Shown: positions 8,753-17,962 of the stretch, piece after piece | Position numbering within the stretch: position 1 is the stretch's first letter | How the letters are laid out: every line of letters begins with the position of its first letter | From: Sulfurimonas xiamenensis | GTDB taxonomy: Bacteria; Campylobacterota; Campylobacteria; Campylobacterales; Sulfurimonadaceae | Assembly (NCBI RefSeq): GCF_009258045.1 | Contig: NZ_CP041166.1 | Span: 1,674,001-1,738,000, forward strand | DNA length: 64,000 bases | Reading direction: 5' to 3' | The notes under the pieces: generated by a model | Seen by the model: only the letters and a program-made list of their open reading frames with translations | Told to the model about the DNA's origin: nothing | The model's database searches: none | Program-made: the position numbers and the translations under genes

Positions 8753-9440
8753 ATCTTTTCAAAATATAGAATTTGAACCATTTTTACTCTCTTTTAAATT
8801 AGCCGGCATAACAACAATTATACTTTTTATTTTATCCTTACCTCTTGCTTGGTACTTATCGCAGACTAAATCAAAACTCAAACCTTTTATTGAGGCTACA
8901 ACTGCTCTGCCCATTGTTTTACCACCATCAGTTTTAGGTTTTTATATACTTTTCTCACTCTCTCATAACTCTCCGCTTGGAGCTTTTTTTGAAGATACCT
9001 TTGGCATAAAACTTGTATTTAACTTTACCGGTCTTGTAATCGCAAGCTGTTTCTACTCTTTGCCTTTTATGGTTCAACCGCTTCAAAGCGGTTTCGAATC
9101 TATCAATAAAAATATTCTTGAAGCATCATATATAAGCGGAAAAAATAAATTTGAGACTATTCTAAAAGTAGCTCTTCCAAATATGAAACCTTCGCTTATA
9201 ACAGCTATTATTGTGACTTTTGCCCATACGGTTGGAGAATTTGGGGTTGTGCTAATGGTTGGGGGAAGCATATCAGGAGAGACAAAAGTAGCATCTGTAG
9301 CAATATATGAAATGGTTGAGATTATGGACTACACATCTGCTCATATCTATAGTGCCATTATGTTGATAATAAGCTTTTTTGTACTTCTTGGAGTCTATGC
9401 TTTTAACCGAAAACAAAAATTTTCCGGATTTATAAAATGA
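8745..9440 (+). CDS. modB: Molybdate ABC transporter permease
   Basis: A 231-residue inner-membrane permease with about five to six hydrophobic segments and a clear EAA loop (EASYISGKNKFETILKVALP) that docks with the ATPase. The early motif TTALPIVLPPSVLGFY and the segment FAHTVGEFGVVLMVGG are typical of ModB. It overlaps the di-MOP gene by 8 bp and modC by 4 bp, a tightly coupled operon. It moves molybdate (possibly also tungstate) into the cell for molybdopterin enzymes such as the formate dehydrogenase encoded later in the window. Confidence 0.95.
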   Translation: MIESFQNIEFEPFLLSFKLAGITTIILFILSLPLAWYLSQTKSKLKPFIEATTALPIVLPPSVLGFYILFSLSHNSPLGAFFEDTFGIKLVFNFTGLVIASCFYSLPFMVQPLQSGFESINKNILEASYISGKNKFETILKVALPNMKPSLITAIIVTFAHTVGEFGVVLMVGGSISGETKVASVAIYEMVEIMDYTSAHIYSAIMLIISFFVLLGVYAFNRKQKFSGFIK

Positions 9441-10294
9441 TAAATATAGATATAAACAAAAGACTTCACGGCATCCAAACAAATATGCTCCTAGAGATAA
9501 AACTCGACATAAAAACCGGTGATTTTGTGGCGCTTGCAGGACAAAGCGGAAGCGGAAAAACAACACTTTTAAGAATACTTGCCGGATTAGAAGATGCTAA
9601 CGGCGAATTAAAAATAGGTAATGATTTTTGGCTAAAAGATAAATTTGCTCTCAGCGCACAAAAAAGAGGAATCGGTTTTGTTTTTCAGGATTATGCACTT
9701 TTTGCAAATATGAGCGTTATTGAAAACCTTCTTTTTGTATCCAAAAACAGAGAGTTAGCCCAGCATCTTTTAGAGATAACAGAACTTAGTAAACTAAAAG
9801 ATAGATATCCAAACACCTTAAGCGGCGGACAGAAACAAAGAGTTGCTCTTTGCCGTGCTTTGATGAACAGGCCAAAACTGCTTTTAATGGATGAACCGCT
9901 CTCCGCGCTTGATCCTTATATGAGAACGAAACTCCAAAATGAGATTCTTTCACTCCATCATGAATTTAAAACAACCACCATTATGGTAAGTCATGACCCA
10001 AGCGAAATATATAAACTCGCTTCGCGTGTTGTAGTTTTGCAAAATGGAAAAATCATAAATGATGGAACACCAAAAGATGTTTTACTGCGAACTCACGGAA
10101 GTCAAAAATTCTCTTTTGAGGGAGAAATACTCGACATAATAAAGGTTGATGTTATTTTTATAGCTGTTATCGCGATAGCAAATCAACTTGTTGAAGTGGT
10201 GGTAAGTCAAGATGAAGCTAAAAACTTAAAAGTTGGAAATATCGTCAACATTGGCACAAAGGCATTTAGCCCTACAATTACATCAATAAAGTAA
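9437..10294 (+). CDS. modC: Molybdate ABC transporter ATP-binding protein
   Basis: A 285-residue ABC ATPase. Walker A is at 35-42 (GQSGSGKT), the Q-loop is in GFVFQDYALF, the signature is LSGGQKQRVAL, and Walker B is LLLMDEPLSALDP. The C-terminal 65 residues form a single MOP/TOBE unit (LVEVVVSQDEAKNLKVG), shorter than the tail of some ModC proteins. It ends the di-MOP, modB, modC operon. No modA (binding protein) lies beside it, which is unusual; modA is presumably elsewhere. Confidence 0.94.
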   Translation: MINIDINKRLHGIQTNMLLEIKLDIKTGDFVALAGQSGSGKTTLLRILAGLEDANGELKIGNDFWLKDKFALSAQKRGIGFVFQDYALFANMSVIENLLFVSKNRELAQHLLEITELSKLKDRYPNTLSGGQKQRVALCRALMNRPKLLLMDEPLSALDPYMRTKLQNEILSLHHEFKTTTIMVSHDPSEIYKLASRVVVLQNGKIINDGTPKDVLLRTHGSQKFSFEGEILDIIKVDVIFIAVIAIANQLVEVVVSQDEAKNLKVGNIVNIGTKAFSPTITSIK

Positions 10295-10300
10295 TTTTTT

Positions 10301-10615
10301 TTAGTAATGAACTGCAAGCCAAATAGTGTCTTCATCTGGCTTTGTCCATGAAACCCTATGTTTTTTATGCGCAGGAATATTGATAAAATCTCCGGCAAAA
10401 AGTTTAACGCTTGCTTCATCTTCAAATGATATAACAGCTTCCCCCTGAAGCAAAATAACCCACTCATCATTGGTTTGATTATACCACTCAAATTGACTGC
10501 TTTTATGTCCATGTGAAATAATTCTTTCTATTTTAATCCCATTTTTTGAGATAAGCTCTTCAAAAAATTCATTTTCTGATGGTTTAGGAATATTTTTAAA
10601 TATATTTTTACTCAT
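10301..10615 (-). CDS. Small cupin-domain protein
   Basis: A 104-residue single-domain cupin. The two cupin motifs are visible as SHGHKSSQFEWYNQTNDEWVILLQGEA and, near the C terminus, GDFINIPAHKKHRVSW; the histidines and Glu are potential metal ligands. Its start lies 8 bp inside the end of the MEMO-like gene, so it is the last gene of the AMMECR1-MEMO-cupin operon. The substrate is unknown. It is convergent with modC, with only 6 bp between stops. Confidence 0.85.
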   Translation of the reverse strand: MSKNIFKNIPKPSENEFFEELISKNGIKIERIISHGHKSSQFEWYNQTNDEWVILLQGEAVISFEDEASVKLFAGDFINIPAHKKHRVSWTKPDEDTIWLAVHY

Positions 10616-11399
10616 ATAAACATGCGCTCACATATCCGACGACACTCTCTGTGTCTCCACTGGCATCTGCACTAGTTCTATAATCAAGCAAAAGAGAGTT
10701 TAATCCAAGTCTTTTAGCGCTCAGCAATAAAGCCTCTACACCCAATATACCACATGCTTCACAACCTTTTTGAAGTTTTTTTATTTCAATATTTTCAATT
10801 GCTTCAAGACAAATATTGTCCAATCTTACAGCATTACTAAGGGTATGAAAATGACTTAAATCAGTGCTTATTATAACTCCGCAATCCTCTTCTTTTAAAA
10901 CAAAATCTATGATTTTAGATAAACTCTCAGCATCTGCATATGAATAAACCAACTCTATTATCTCTGCATCTTCAATATAGTGTTTTATAAAAGGGAATTG
11001 GACTTCCGTGCTGTGTTCCATGTGTGCCTGAGAAGTGCATGAAAGAGAAAACTGCTCTTTTATTTTCTGCAGCAAAAAATTTGAACTCCCTATATCTCCA
11101 AAAGGTGTTTCATAAGAGCTGAAACCACATAAAGAGACTCCCTCAAATGCCATTTTATGAGATGGTCCGATTACAACAAGCTTTTTTATTTTACTTTTTT
11201 GCAAAATTCTATACGCTATATTTGCAGTATATCCAGAATAAATATACCCTGCATGCGGAACTATCAAAGCTTTTATTTTTTTAACAGCCGGTAAAGTTTT
11301 TTCTTCATCATAAACTGCACTAAAATGTTCAAAATATCTCTCTATTTCAACAGCTCTTGCCGGATAAAAAGAACCCTCTACACTCATTTTTCGTTTCAT
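10608..11399 (-). CDS. amrB: AmmeMemoRadiSam system protein B (MEMO1 family)
   Basis: A 263-residue MEMO1-family protein, related in fold to class III extradiol dioxygenases. Metal-site histidines H49 (VPHAGYIYSGYTA) and H81 (GPSHKMAFEG) fall at the same numbers as in human MEMO1, and C213/C216 sit in the region of the human third ligand; STDLSHFHT is a further conserved block. In bacteria the gene usually travels with an AMMECR1 gene and a radical SAM gene. Here AMMECR1 is 24 bp upstream and a cupin overlaps downstream; no matching radical SAM gene is adjacent. The reaction is not firmly established. Confidence 0.92.
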   Translation of the reverse strand: MKRKMSVEGSFYPARAVEIERYFEHFSAVYDEEKTLPAVKKIKALIVPHAGYIYSGYTANIAYRILQKSKIKKLVVIGPSHKMAFEGVSLCGFSSYETPFGDIGSSNFLLQKIKEQFSLSCTSQAHMEHSTEVQFPFIKHYIEDAEIIELVYSYADAESLSKIIDFVLKEEDCGVIISTDLSHFHTLSNAVRLDNICLEAIENIEIKKLQKGCEACGILGVEALLLSAKRLGLNSLLLDYRTSADASGDTESVVGYVSACLYE

Positions 11400-11423
11400 T
11401 TTAAACTCCCTCGATTTTCACTG

Positions 11424-11996
11424 TTAAAGCGATAAAATATCATCAAATTTTTTCTCTATGGCATCAACATGATATCTATATATAATTGGATGCTCTTGAT
11501 ACACCAATGGAGTCAGGCCTGCTTTTATGCTTAAATGCTCTAAAAACTCTTTTGGAGATTTTATCTGCTCCCAAACCTGAGGCAAAAAAGTTCCTTGGTG
11601 ACCGTTGTGATTTAAAATAAGTCCGTCTATATCAGGATTCACTTTTGTAAGCAGATCATCAAAATCATCATACTCTAAAATTTCAGGTTTGCTGAGAACT
11701 GAAACCTCCAAGGATATATTTGGAAATTCCCTTTCATTAAGAGGATGAAATCTTGGGTCATGAAATGCTGCAGAAACTGCATTTTGAACAAGATCATCAT
11801 AAAGTGAACGATGCGCAATTATTGAACCTATACACCCGCGAAGATGATGACTATGTTCTATTGTTACAAATGTCGCCCCCTCCTTTTTTAAAAACGGATA
11901 GTCTCTAAAAAGAGATTCTTTATCAAGTGTATAAGAATTATTAAATTCGTGGAGGATCGCAGTTTTGGCGATTTGCAGTAATATAGGGTCCAACAT
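11424..11996 (-). CDS. amrA: AmmeMemoRadiSam system protein A (AMMECR1 family)
   Basis: A 190-residue AMMECR1-domain protein. The hallmark LRGCIGS is at 52-58 within a glycine-bracketed strand, and the downstream blocks DPRFHPLNEREF and LEVSVLS are also family-typical. It is cytoplasmic. It precedes the MEMO-like gene by 24 bp and forms an operon with it and the cupin. Family function is unresolved; a redox or radical-modification partnership with MEMO and a radical SAM enzyme is proposed for this gene set. The family call is secure, the role is not. Confidence 0.93.
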   Translation of the reverse strand: MLDPILLQIAKTAILHEFNNSYTLDKESLFRDYPFLKKEGATFVTIEHSHHLRGCIGSIIAHRSLYDDLVQNAVSAAFHDPRFHPLNEREFPNISLEVSVLSKPEILEYDDFDDLLTKVNPDIDGLILNHNGHQGTFLPQVWEQIKSPKEFLEHLSIKAGLTPLVYQEHPIIYRYHVDAIEKKFDDILSL

Positions 11997-12051
11997 CTTA
12001 ACTCCCTTTTTAGCCTTTTAATTATTTTACAATTATAAACTTTATAAATAA

Positions 12052-13260
12052 CTAAATTACATTTTTATACATTTCTCCGCTTTTTTTGAGTGCAAACTTT
12101 GTCATAAACGGACCGACAACTTCATGGATAAGTGTCGCCGCAATAACAATATTTAAAAGCGTGGGGGCTAATGACTCAAACCCACTTTGATTTTGCAATG
12201 AGAGTACTAAACCTATAGCTATTCCTGCTTGCGGCATAAGAGCCAATCCCAAATATTTTTTTATTTCTTGGCTGCTTTTAGAAACAAAAGCTCCAACATA
12301 ACTTCCCCCGACTTTTCCAAAAAATCTTAATAAAACATATGCTCCTATAGCCAAAGGGAGAGAGAAAAGTGCTTCTAATTTTAGATGCATGGCAGAGATA
12401 ATAAAAAAAAGCATAAAAATAATCTCAGCCAAATGGTTGTCAATCTCCTCTTCGACTATATCAAAATCTTTGGAAATATTTGTCATTACTATTCCCATAA
12501 CCATAGCGCTTAAAAGCGGCTCCAACCCCCAAAATTCGCTAAGACTGTAAACAATAAATATCAATCCTAATGTAGATATGGTCTCCATTCCTTTATGATG
12601 CGCAAAAAGTTTTTCAAAACTTTTATTTATAAAAGCAGCTACTACTCCTAAAAAAGCACTAAAAGTTATAAGAAAAAGTGCATTGGCAATATTTTCCCAA
12701 CTATAAATATCACTTCCCATAAGCGTAAGACTTACAGTAAGTGCTAAAGAGAATATAATCAAAGAGACGGCATCATCCGCAGCTACAACGGCAAGAAGCG
12801 TTGAAATAAAAATGCCTTTAGCACGAAATTCATGTACAACTGCAAGAGGCGTAGCAGGAGCTGTTGCAGTTGCAATGCCTCCTAAAATTAAAGCTGTTAC
12901 TATCGTTTGAGTAATGGAAAAACCAAAAAAATCACCTATAAAAATAAAGCCTAAGGTTACAACAACAAATGTAGTCATAGATTGAAAAAGAGTTATAGAA
13001 ACAATCTCTTTTGCATGTCCGTTAAGATTTGATATTTTAAGCGTTGCACCCGCTAAAACAGCAATAATAGAAAGTGCCAAATTTGTAATAATATGAGAAT
13101 TTTCCACAAAATAATAAGGTATAATTCCCAAAATTTCAGGACCGACAACTAAACCGGCTATCAAATAACCTACTACTTTTGGAACATACAATGTTGAACT
13201 AAAGCGCTCAACAAGAGCGCCAAGTACAAAAAGAAAACCTATATATAGAAGTGTTTCCAT
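12052..13260 (-). CDS. CPA2-family cation:proton antiporter
   Basis: A 402-residue inner-membrane protein with about twelve hydrophobic helices. The transport-site motif is the Asp-Asp pair D162-D163 in VVAADDAVSLIIF, and the unwound-helix region is TATAPATPLAVVHEF, as in CPA2 Na+(K+)/H+ antiporters. It lacks the C-terminal RCK/TrkA-N domain of KefB/KefC proteins. The two acidic residues favour electrogenic exchange by family knowledge. It starts 6 bp after the TIGR01777 gene ends. Ion choice cannot be read from the sequence. Confidence 0.9.
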   Translation of the reverse strand: METLLYIGFLFVLGALVERFSSTLYVPKVVGYLIAGLVVGPEILGIIPYYFVENSHIITNLALSIIAVLAGATLKISNLNGHAKEIVSITLFQSMTTFVVVTLGFIFIGDFFGFSITQTIVTALILGGIATATAPATPLAVVHEFRAKGIFISTLLAVVAADDAVSLIIFSLALTVSLTLMGSDIYSWENIANALFLITFSAFLGVVAAFINKSFEKLFAHHKGMETISTLGLIFIVYSLSEFWGLEPLLSAMVMGIVMTNISKDFDIVEEEIDNHLAEIIFMLFFIISAMHLKLEALFSLPLAIGAYVLLRFFGKVGGSYVGAFVSKSSQEIKKYLGLALMPQAGIAIGLVLSLQNQSGFESLAPTLLNIVIAATLIHEVVGPFMTKFALKKSGEMYKNVI

Positions 13261-13266
13261 AAATTA

Positions 13267-14136
13267 TTATACAATGCTCTTAAGCGCATCTTCAAATTTT
13301 TCATAATGAAACTTAAACCCATGTTCAAGCAATTTTGTAGGGTAAGCCTCTTTTGAATCAAGAACAACATGCGCACCCTCTCCAAAAATCAATTTAACTA
13401 AAAAAGCAGGAACACAAAAGAATGAAGGGCGATTTAAAACTTTGCCTAAAATTTTTGTCTGCTCATTGTTTGAGAGAGGATAAGGCGTTGTAAAATTCAA
13501 AGAACCTCTTATCTCAGGTGTTTTCATAATAAACTCAATAGCTCTTAGCAAATCATCGATATGTATCCATGAAACCATCTGCTCTCCGCTTCCTAATCTT
13601 CCCCCTACTCCCATCTTAAAAGGTGGCAGCATTTTTTGCATTGCTCCGCCCTCTTTGGCATAAATAACTCCAAATCGCATAATCGCCACTCTTACACCAA
13701 AATCTTCAGCTCTTAAAGCTTCAGCCTCCCAATCTTGGCAAAGCAAAGATAAAAAATCATCTGCAAAATTTTTAGAGTTATCATCGTGAGAGACATTTGA
13801 TGCATATATCCCAACTGCAGAAGCGCTTAAAAAAAGTTTCGGCTTCTCTTTGCAAATCTCCATGGCATCAACAAGTTTTTTCGTAGTATCAATTCGGCTG
13901 CTATAGAGCTTTTTTTTATAATTATCACTCCATCTTGCAAGAATGGTTGTTCCGCTTAAGTTGATAATAATATCACTACTCTCCAACTGCTGTGCTATAC
14001 TCTCCACACTTGTATTTTCTCGTACTTTTAAGCCAATCAATTCATTATGGTTTGCATTAAACAACTCTTCCAATTTTGAGCCGACTAAACCGCTTTTACC
14101 GCATATAACAATTTTCAGCTTATTACCTATCGACAT
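13267..14136 (-). CDS. TIGR01777-family NAD(P)-binding epimerase-like protein
   Basis: A 289-residue extended SDR-type protein. The N-terminal dinucleotide motif is GKSGLVGSKL, followed by NLSGTTIL, and the C-terminal DUF1731 region contains RMPS-like conserved residues around KILGKVLNRPSFF. The central block GGRLGSGEQMVSWIHIDDL is diagnostic of TIGR01777 (YfcH/SDR39U1). The substrate is unknown for the family. It lies 59 bp downstream of the RecD2-type gene and 6 bp upstream of the antiporter gene. Confidence 0.92.
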   Translation of the reverse strand: MSIGNKLKIVICGKSGLVGSKLEELFNANHNELIGLKVRENTSVESIAQQLESSDIIINLSGTTILARWSDNYKKKLYSSRIDTTKKLVDAMEICKEKPKLFLSASAVGIYASNVSHDDNSKNFADDFLSLLCQDWEAEALRAEDFGVRVAIMRFGVIYAKEGGAMQKMLPPFKMGVGGRLGSGEQMVSWIHIDDLLRAIEFIMKTPEIRGSLNFTTPYPLSNNEQTKILGKVLNRPSFFCVPAFLVKLIFGEGAHVVLDSKEAYPTKLLEHGFKFHYEKFEDALKSIV

Positions 14137-14195
14137 TCAAAACTCCTTAAAACAGATATAGTTTTGATTATAAGTTTATGTTTATAAAAAAGTGC

Positions 14196-16433
14196 TTATA
14201 GTTCTAAAAAGACAGTATCTCTTCTTGTCACTTCAAACTTTTTACATGCACTCTCAAAAGCCATGCTTTCACCTATTAAAATACATTTATGCTTTGCCCT
14301 TGTAATAGCGGTGTAGAGTAGTTTTGTATTATGCATAATATAGTGAGAAAATGTCATTGGAATCACAACAATATCGTACTCCATGCCTTGAACTTTGTGA
14401 ATAGTTAAAGCATAAGAGAGCATTAGATATGATTTTAACTCTTCATACTCATATACAACCACCACATCTTCATTCGGATAAAAAACGAACGCTTGTTCAT
14501 CTTCCTCATCTATCCTAAAAAGAAGTCCGCTCATGCCGTTATAGATACGCCTTTGAGCGGAATCTTCACCGTTTTTAAACTCTTCACTGCTCCATGATGT
14601 CATATTTTCATTTTTAATATGGACTACTTTATCCATAAGTCTAAGTTCTAAAGTGCCTTTCTTTACACACTTTTTTGGATTTGGATTAAAGTACTCCTGC
14701 AAAATTTTGTTAAGATTATTTACACCCAGTGTTCCGCCCTTCATGGGAGTTATTACTTGAAAATAGTTTAAATACTCTTTTATCTGTTTGTTGTTAAGTC
14801 TATATCTTGCTTTCTCAATAGAATCTATAACTTTATGAACAATTTCTGCAATAATTTGTGCCGAGTTATTTTCCCTTATCTCTTGGAGTTCATTTTGTGA
14901 GAGCTGATTTTTAAGCGCATAATAGTTGCTGATGCTTACATCTATAAATTCAAAATCTTCATACCTCTTTTTATACTCCGGCACTATACCTTTTCGTATA
15001 TCATTTGCTATAAGCGTAATTGCCTGCTCTTCACTCTGTCTATATATTTTTGTAAGCTTTACAATAGGTGCGAGCTCGAGAGTTAAAACATCACTCAAAA
15101 TATTTCCCGCACCGATGGGAGGTAGCTGCGCATCATCTCCTACAATTATAATAATTGCATTTTTATTGATTTTTGAGATAAGTCTTGCAAAAAGAAAAGA
15201 ATTTATCATGGAAGCTTCATCTATCAATACTACTGAGTATGGAAAATTATCTCTCTCTTCAAACTTCATCAACAACGACTGAATAGTTGCACTTTCATAA
15301 CCGGTTGTATCAGCAATGCGCTGCGATGCTATACCGCTAAGAGCACATGTTATTATCTCTTTTGAATCATATTTTGTATTTAACAGATCAAGGATTGTTT
15401 TAGAAGTCGTACTCTTTCCCGTTCCCGCATATCCGACCAAAAAAAGCAATGAAGCACCCTCGTTTATCTTTTGCACAGCCTCTCTTTGCTGTTCACCGAG
15501 CTCAAGCTCATGCTCTTTTAAAAACATATCCAAATCTTTTACAAATCCGCCGCTGTCCTGATTTGTTCTTCTTTTAAACTCATCATATAAAAACTTCTCC
15601 GCGTCATAAAGACGCGCTGGAGATACTCTATCATTTTTCATCAAAACAATACTTCCCTCGCTCACTCTTTCAATAAGAGTGGCTTCATAAAGATAGTTTT
15701 TGTCGCTAAAAGTAAGAAGTTCATTAAGCTCGCCAAAAAGTATCTCTTTTGAAACACATGAGTTGCCCTGCTGCTCACAATAATTTAAAAGCACATAATC
15801 CATAGCCGAGCTTATACGGTTTTCATCATCTTTTTTCACACCCATCTTTAGAGCCAGTTCATCTGCTCTTTTAAAGCCGATTTGATTTATAGAAGTAAGA
15901 ATATATGGATTGTTTTTTATTTTTGCACATGGTTCATCAACATCTCTCATAGATGTTGCAATAGTGGTCAAAAGCGTAGAGGAGACATCATATGGAGCTA
16001 AAAACTCCCCTATTTTTCGCATAGAACGAAACTTTTTCCATGATGTTTGAATTTTTTTAAGCCGCTTCTCTTTTATACCATTAAATTCTAATAATTTTTC
16101 TATATCGTTATCTAAAATATCAACCAGTTTTTCCGGACCAAAATGCTCAATCAATTCAGCAGAGAGCTTTTTTGTAAAACCTTTTACAATTTTATTTAAA
16201 AAGAAAAAAAGCTCATTTTGATTTACTTTTATATATTCAAACTTAAAGGTTTTACCATACTTTTTATGCTCATGCCAAACACCTCTTAATGTTACGGCAG
16301 AGCCTTTTATATGCTTTATATCGCTCTCATAATAAGAACCGCTGATCTTCTCACTTGTTTTTAAAATAGCTATAAAAAAACCATCTTCTTCAAAGAGTAT
16401 TTTGTCAATCTGACCTATTAGAGTTTCGCTCAA
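14196..16433 (-). CDS. recD2: RecD2-type 5'-3' DNA helicase
   Basis: A 745-residue SF1B helicase resembling RecD2/TraA. The N-terminal third carries an OB-like segment and helix-hairpin-helix repeats (about 80-200). Walker A is GYAGTGKST at 334-342, Walker B is VVLIDEASMIN, motif V is LTIHKVQGMEYD and motif VI is LYTAITRAKHKC. RecD2 proteins act in recombination and fork repair without RecBC. The gene starts a minus-strand run that continues through the epimerase, antiporter and Amr genes; the first downstream gap is 59 bp. The start ATG at 16433 fits the normal N terminus. Confidence 0.92.
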   Translation of the reverse strand: MSETLIGQIDKILFEEDGFFIAILKTSEKISGSYYESDIKHIKGSAVTLRGVWHEHKKYGKTFKFEYIKVNQNELFFFLNKIVKGFTKKLSAELIEHFGPEKLVDILDNDIEKLLEFNGIKEKRLKKIQTSWKKFRSMRKIGEFLAPYDVSSTLLTTIATSMRDVDEPCAKIKNNPYILTSINQIGFKRADELALKMGVKKDDENRISSAMDYVLLNYCEQQGNSCVSKEILFGELNELLTFSDKNYLYEATLIERVSEGSIVLMKNDRVSPARLYDAEKFLYDEFKRRTNQDSGGFVKDLDMFLKEHELELGEQQREAVQKINEGASLLFLVGYAGTGKSTTSKTILDLLNTKYDSKEIITCALSGIASQRIADTTGYESATIQSLLMKFEERDNFPYSVVLIDEASMINSFLFARLISKINKNAIIIIVGDDAQLPPIGAGNILSDVLTLELAPIVKLTKIYRQSEEQAITLIANDIRKGIVPEYKKRYEDFEFIDVSISNYYALKNQLSQNELQEIRENNSAQIIAEIVHKVIDSIEKARYRLNNKQIKEYLNYFQVITPMKGGTLGVNNLNKILQEYFNPNPKKCVKKGTLELRLMDKVVHIKNENMTSWSSEEFKNGEDSAQRRIYNGMSGLLFRIDEEDEQAFVFYPNEDVVVVYEYEELKSYLMLSYALTIHKVQGMEYDIVVIPMTFSHYIMHNTKLLYTAITRAKHKCILIGESMAFESACKKFEVTRRDTVFLEL

Positions 16434-16632
16434 TATTTAAACCTATCTATTTTTGTATATGAACTGTGGATATTTTTACGAATATATTATGCCTTTATAT
16501 AGCTAAAAAGTTAAAGATACATCTCTGTTTTGTATGCTTAATATGATTTTATCAGATTATCTATAATGATCTTAAATATCCAGACATCTTTTTATGTTAC
16601 CATCACAATTCATTTATTTAAAGGGAAATACT

Positions 16633-17340
16633 ATGCAAAATAAAACAATTTTAGTTACAGGTGCAAACGGCGGACTGGGAAATGCTTTTATAGAGGCTCT
16701 TTTGGAACAAAGCCCAAAAAAGATCTATGCGGCAGCAAGAGATATAAAGACTCTTGAGCATTTAAAAAACAGAAACAATATTGAACTTTTAGAGCTTGAT
16801 ATCACTGATGCTGCTTCAGTGCAGGCTGCAAAAGAGAGAGCAAATGATATCGATGTACTTATCAACAATGCAGGCGTCAACTCCAACGCAAGAGTTTTTG
16901 GCGCTAACTATCATGATCTGGAAGTAAATTACAAAGGTACGGCAAATCTCTGCAAAAGCTACTTTGAGTACGCAAAAGAGCATAAAATGCAGATTATCAA
17001 TATCTCCTCCATTGCAGCTCTTTGCAATCTCCCGATTATGGCAGAATACTCCATCTCAAAAAGTGCTCTTCACTCCTTTACTCAGGCTTTGCGAGCAGAG
17101 CTAAAAGCTTATGGCAGCGAAGTATATGAGGTTTTCCCCGGACCAATTGATACAAGGTTGACAGAAGGCGCCGACATGCCAAAAGCAGACCCGATGGATG
17201 TAGCAAAAGAGGTCTTAAAGTGTGTTGCAAAGAGAGAGTTTGAGATATTTCCAGATGGCTTTGCAAAGATGATACAAGAGAGACTTATAGCCGACCCACA
17301 AGGGGTAGAAGCGGATTTTGCCATGTCGGTAGCGGGTTAA
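16633..17340 (+). CDS. Short-chain dehydrogenase/reductase
   Basis: A 235-residue classical SDR. The cofactor motif TGANGGLG is at the N terminus, NNAGVN follows, and the catalytic Ser and Tyr-x-x-x-Lys appear as NISSIAAL and YSISKSALHSF. GPIDTRLTEG closes the active site. The start is the ATG at 16633 with AAGGGA just upstream; a longer in-frame N terminus from 16594 would add residues not typical of the family. The substrate is unknown. It is a single gene ending in a small hairpin that overlaps its stop. Confidence 0.93.
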   Translation: MQNKTILVTGANGGLGNAFIEALLEQSPKKIYAAARDIKTLEHLKNRNNIELLELDITDAASVQAAKERANDIDVLINNAGVNSNARVFGANYHDLEVNYKGTANLCKSYFEYAKEHKMQIINISSIAALCNLPIMAEYSISKSALHSFTQALRAELKAYGSEVYEVFPGPIDTRLTEGADMPKADPMDVAKEVLKCVAKREFEIFPDGFAKMIQERLIADPQGVEADFAMSVAG

Positions 17341-17356
17341 GGTTTTACACCTTAAC
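17336..17356 (+). terminator. Hairpin at the SDR gene end
   Basis: GTTAAGG at 17336-17342 and CCTTAAC at 17350-17356 form a perfect 7-bp stem with a 7-nt loop, overlapping the SDR stop codon. The following bases (TCTCTTGTTTAT) are moderately T-rich. It is probably a weak intrinsic terminator. Confidence 0.5.
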
Positions 17357-17369
17357 TCTCTTGTTTATA
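17344..17369. repeat. Direct near-repeat of the glyQ 3' end, left copy
   Basis: These 26 bp match 18755-18780 (the last codons and stop of glyQ) at 22 of 26 positions in the same orientation. Read on the minus strand in the glyQ register they give Lys-Arg-Val-Lys-Val-stop, against Lys-Arg-Val-Lys-Ala-stop in glyQ. The two copies bracket the DpnI-type gene and its small neighbour. This could be a footprint of insertion at the glyQ 3' end, or chance. Confidence 0.45.
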
Positions 17370-17458
17370 TATTCGCTTTATGCAAGAAAATACACACTAT
17401 TTTTCTGCCGTGCCAAAAGGAGAATATTTGAACGACCTTATTTGGTACAAAACAAATA

Positions 17459-17905
17459 TCAGCTTTTTTTAAATACGAACAAGTGTTCATTTAATATTTT
17501 CAGTGACTCTTCAAAACCTTCTGCCTTACCGCCGACAAATTCATTAAAACCGTACTCTTCTATTTCAACAGATTCACAAATATCTATTTTCCAAAGATTT
17601 CTGTACTCTTTCGCTGCTATCTCAATTTGTTTTAGAGCGTCTGCATAAACTATTTTTTCAATAAAACCTTTTGACATCAATTGCAATGTTTGTAAATCCA
17701 AATGTTGTAAATTTTCTACCAGCTTAAAGTCCTTAAATTCGTCATTATTCAGAACTTCATCAAGCATCTCTTGGGAAACCTCTACATCATATAACTCATC
17801 ATCTTCATCAAAATTTATACAAACAATTTTAAATGGAAAGTAAAAAGATGAATTATCCAATAAGTATTTTAAAATTTTCAGCGCTAATTCTCTTGAAATG
17901 GGCAT
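17459..17905 (-). CDS. Acidic protein of unknown function next to dpnI
   Basis: A 148-residue soluble protein with about 31 acidic and 16 basic residues, hence strongly negative. It appears mostly helical, with a run of acidic residues near 33-41 (DEDDELYD). There is no signal peptide, membrane segment or recognised motif. It begins 57 bp after the DpnI-type gene on the same strand and lies within the interval bracketed by the glyQ-end repeats. It could be a passenger, or a partner or inhibitor of the endonuclease; nothing in the sequence decides this. Confidence 0.65.
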   Translation of the reverse strand: MPISRELALKILKYLLDNSSFYFPFKIVCINFDEDDELYDVEVSQEMLDEVLNNDEFKDFKLVENLQHLDLQTLQLMSKGFIEKIVYADALKQIEIAAKEYRNLWKIDICESVEIEEYGFNEFVGGKAEGFEESLKILNEHLFVFKKS

Positions 17906-17962
17906 TTACTAACTCCTTTTTTGGATCTTAGCAAAAAAAGAATAGAAAACAAAGCGATGTAT

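Noticed and set aside
9080-9100. tRNA T-arm-like TTTCGAATC motif
   Set aside because: It lies within modB coding sequence and no acceptor or anticodon arms can be built around it.
10301-16433. A defence or mobile island in the minus-strand run with RecD2
   Set aside because: The genes are common housekeeping-type families with no integrase, repeats or composition shift.
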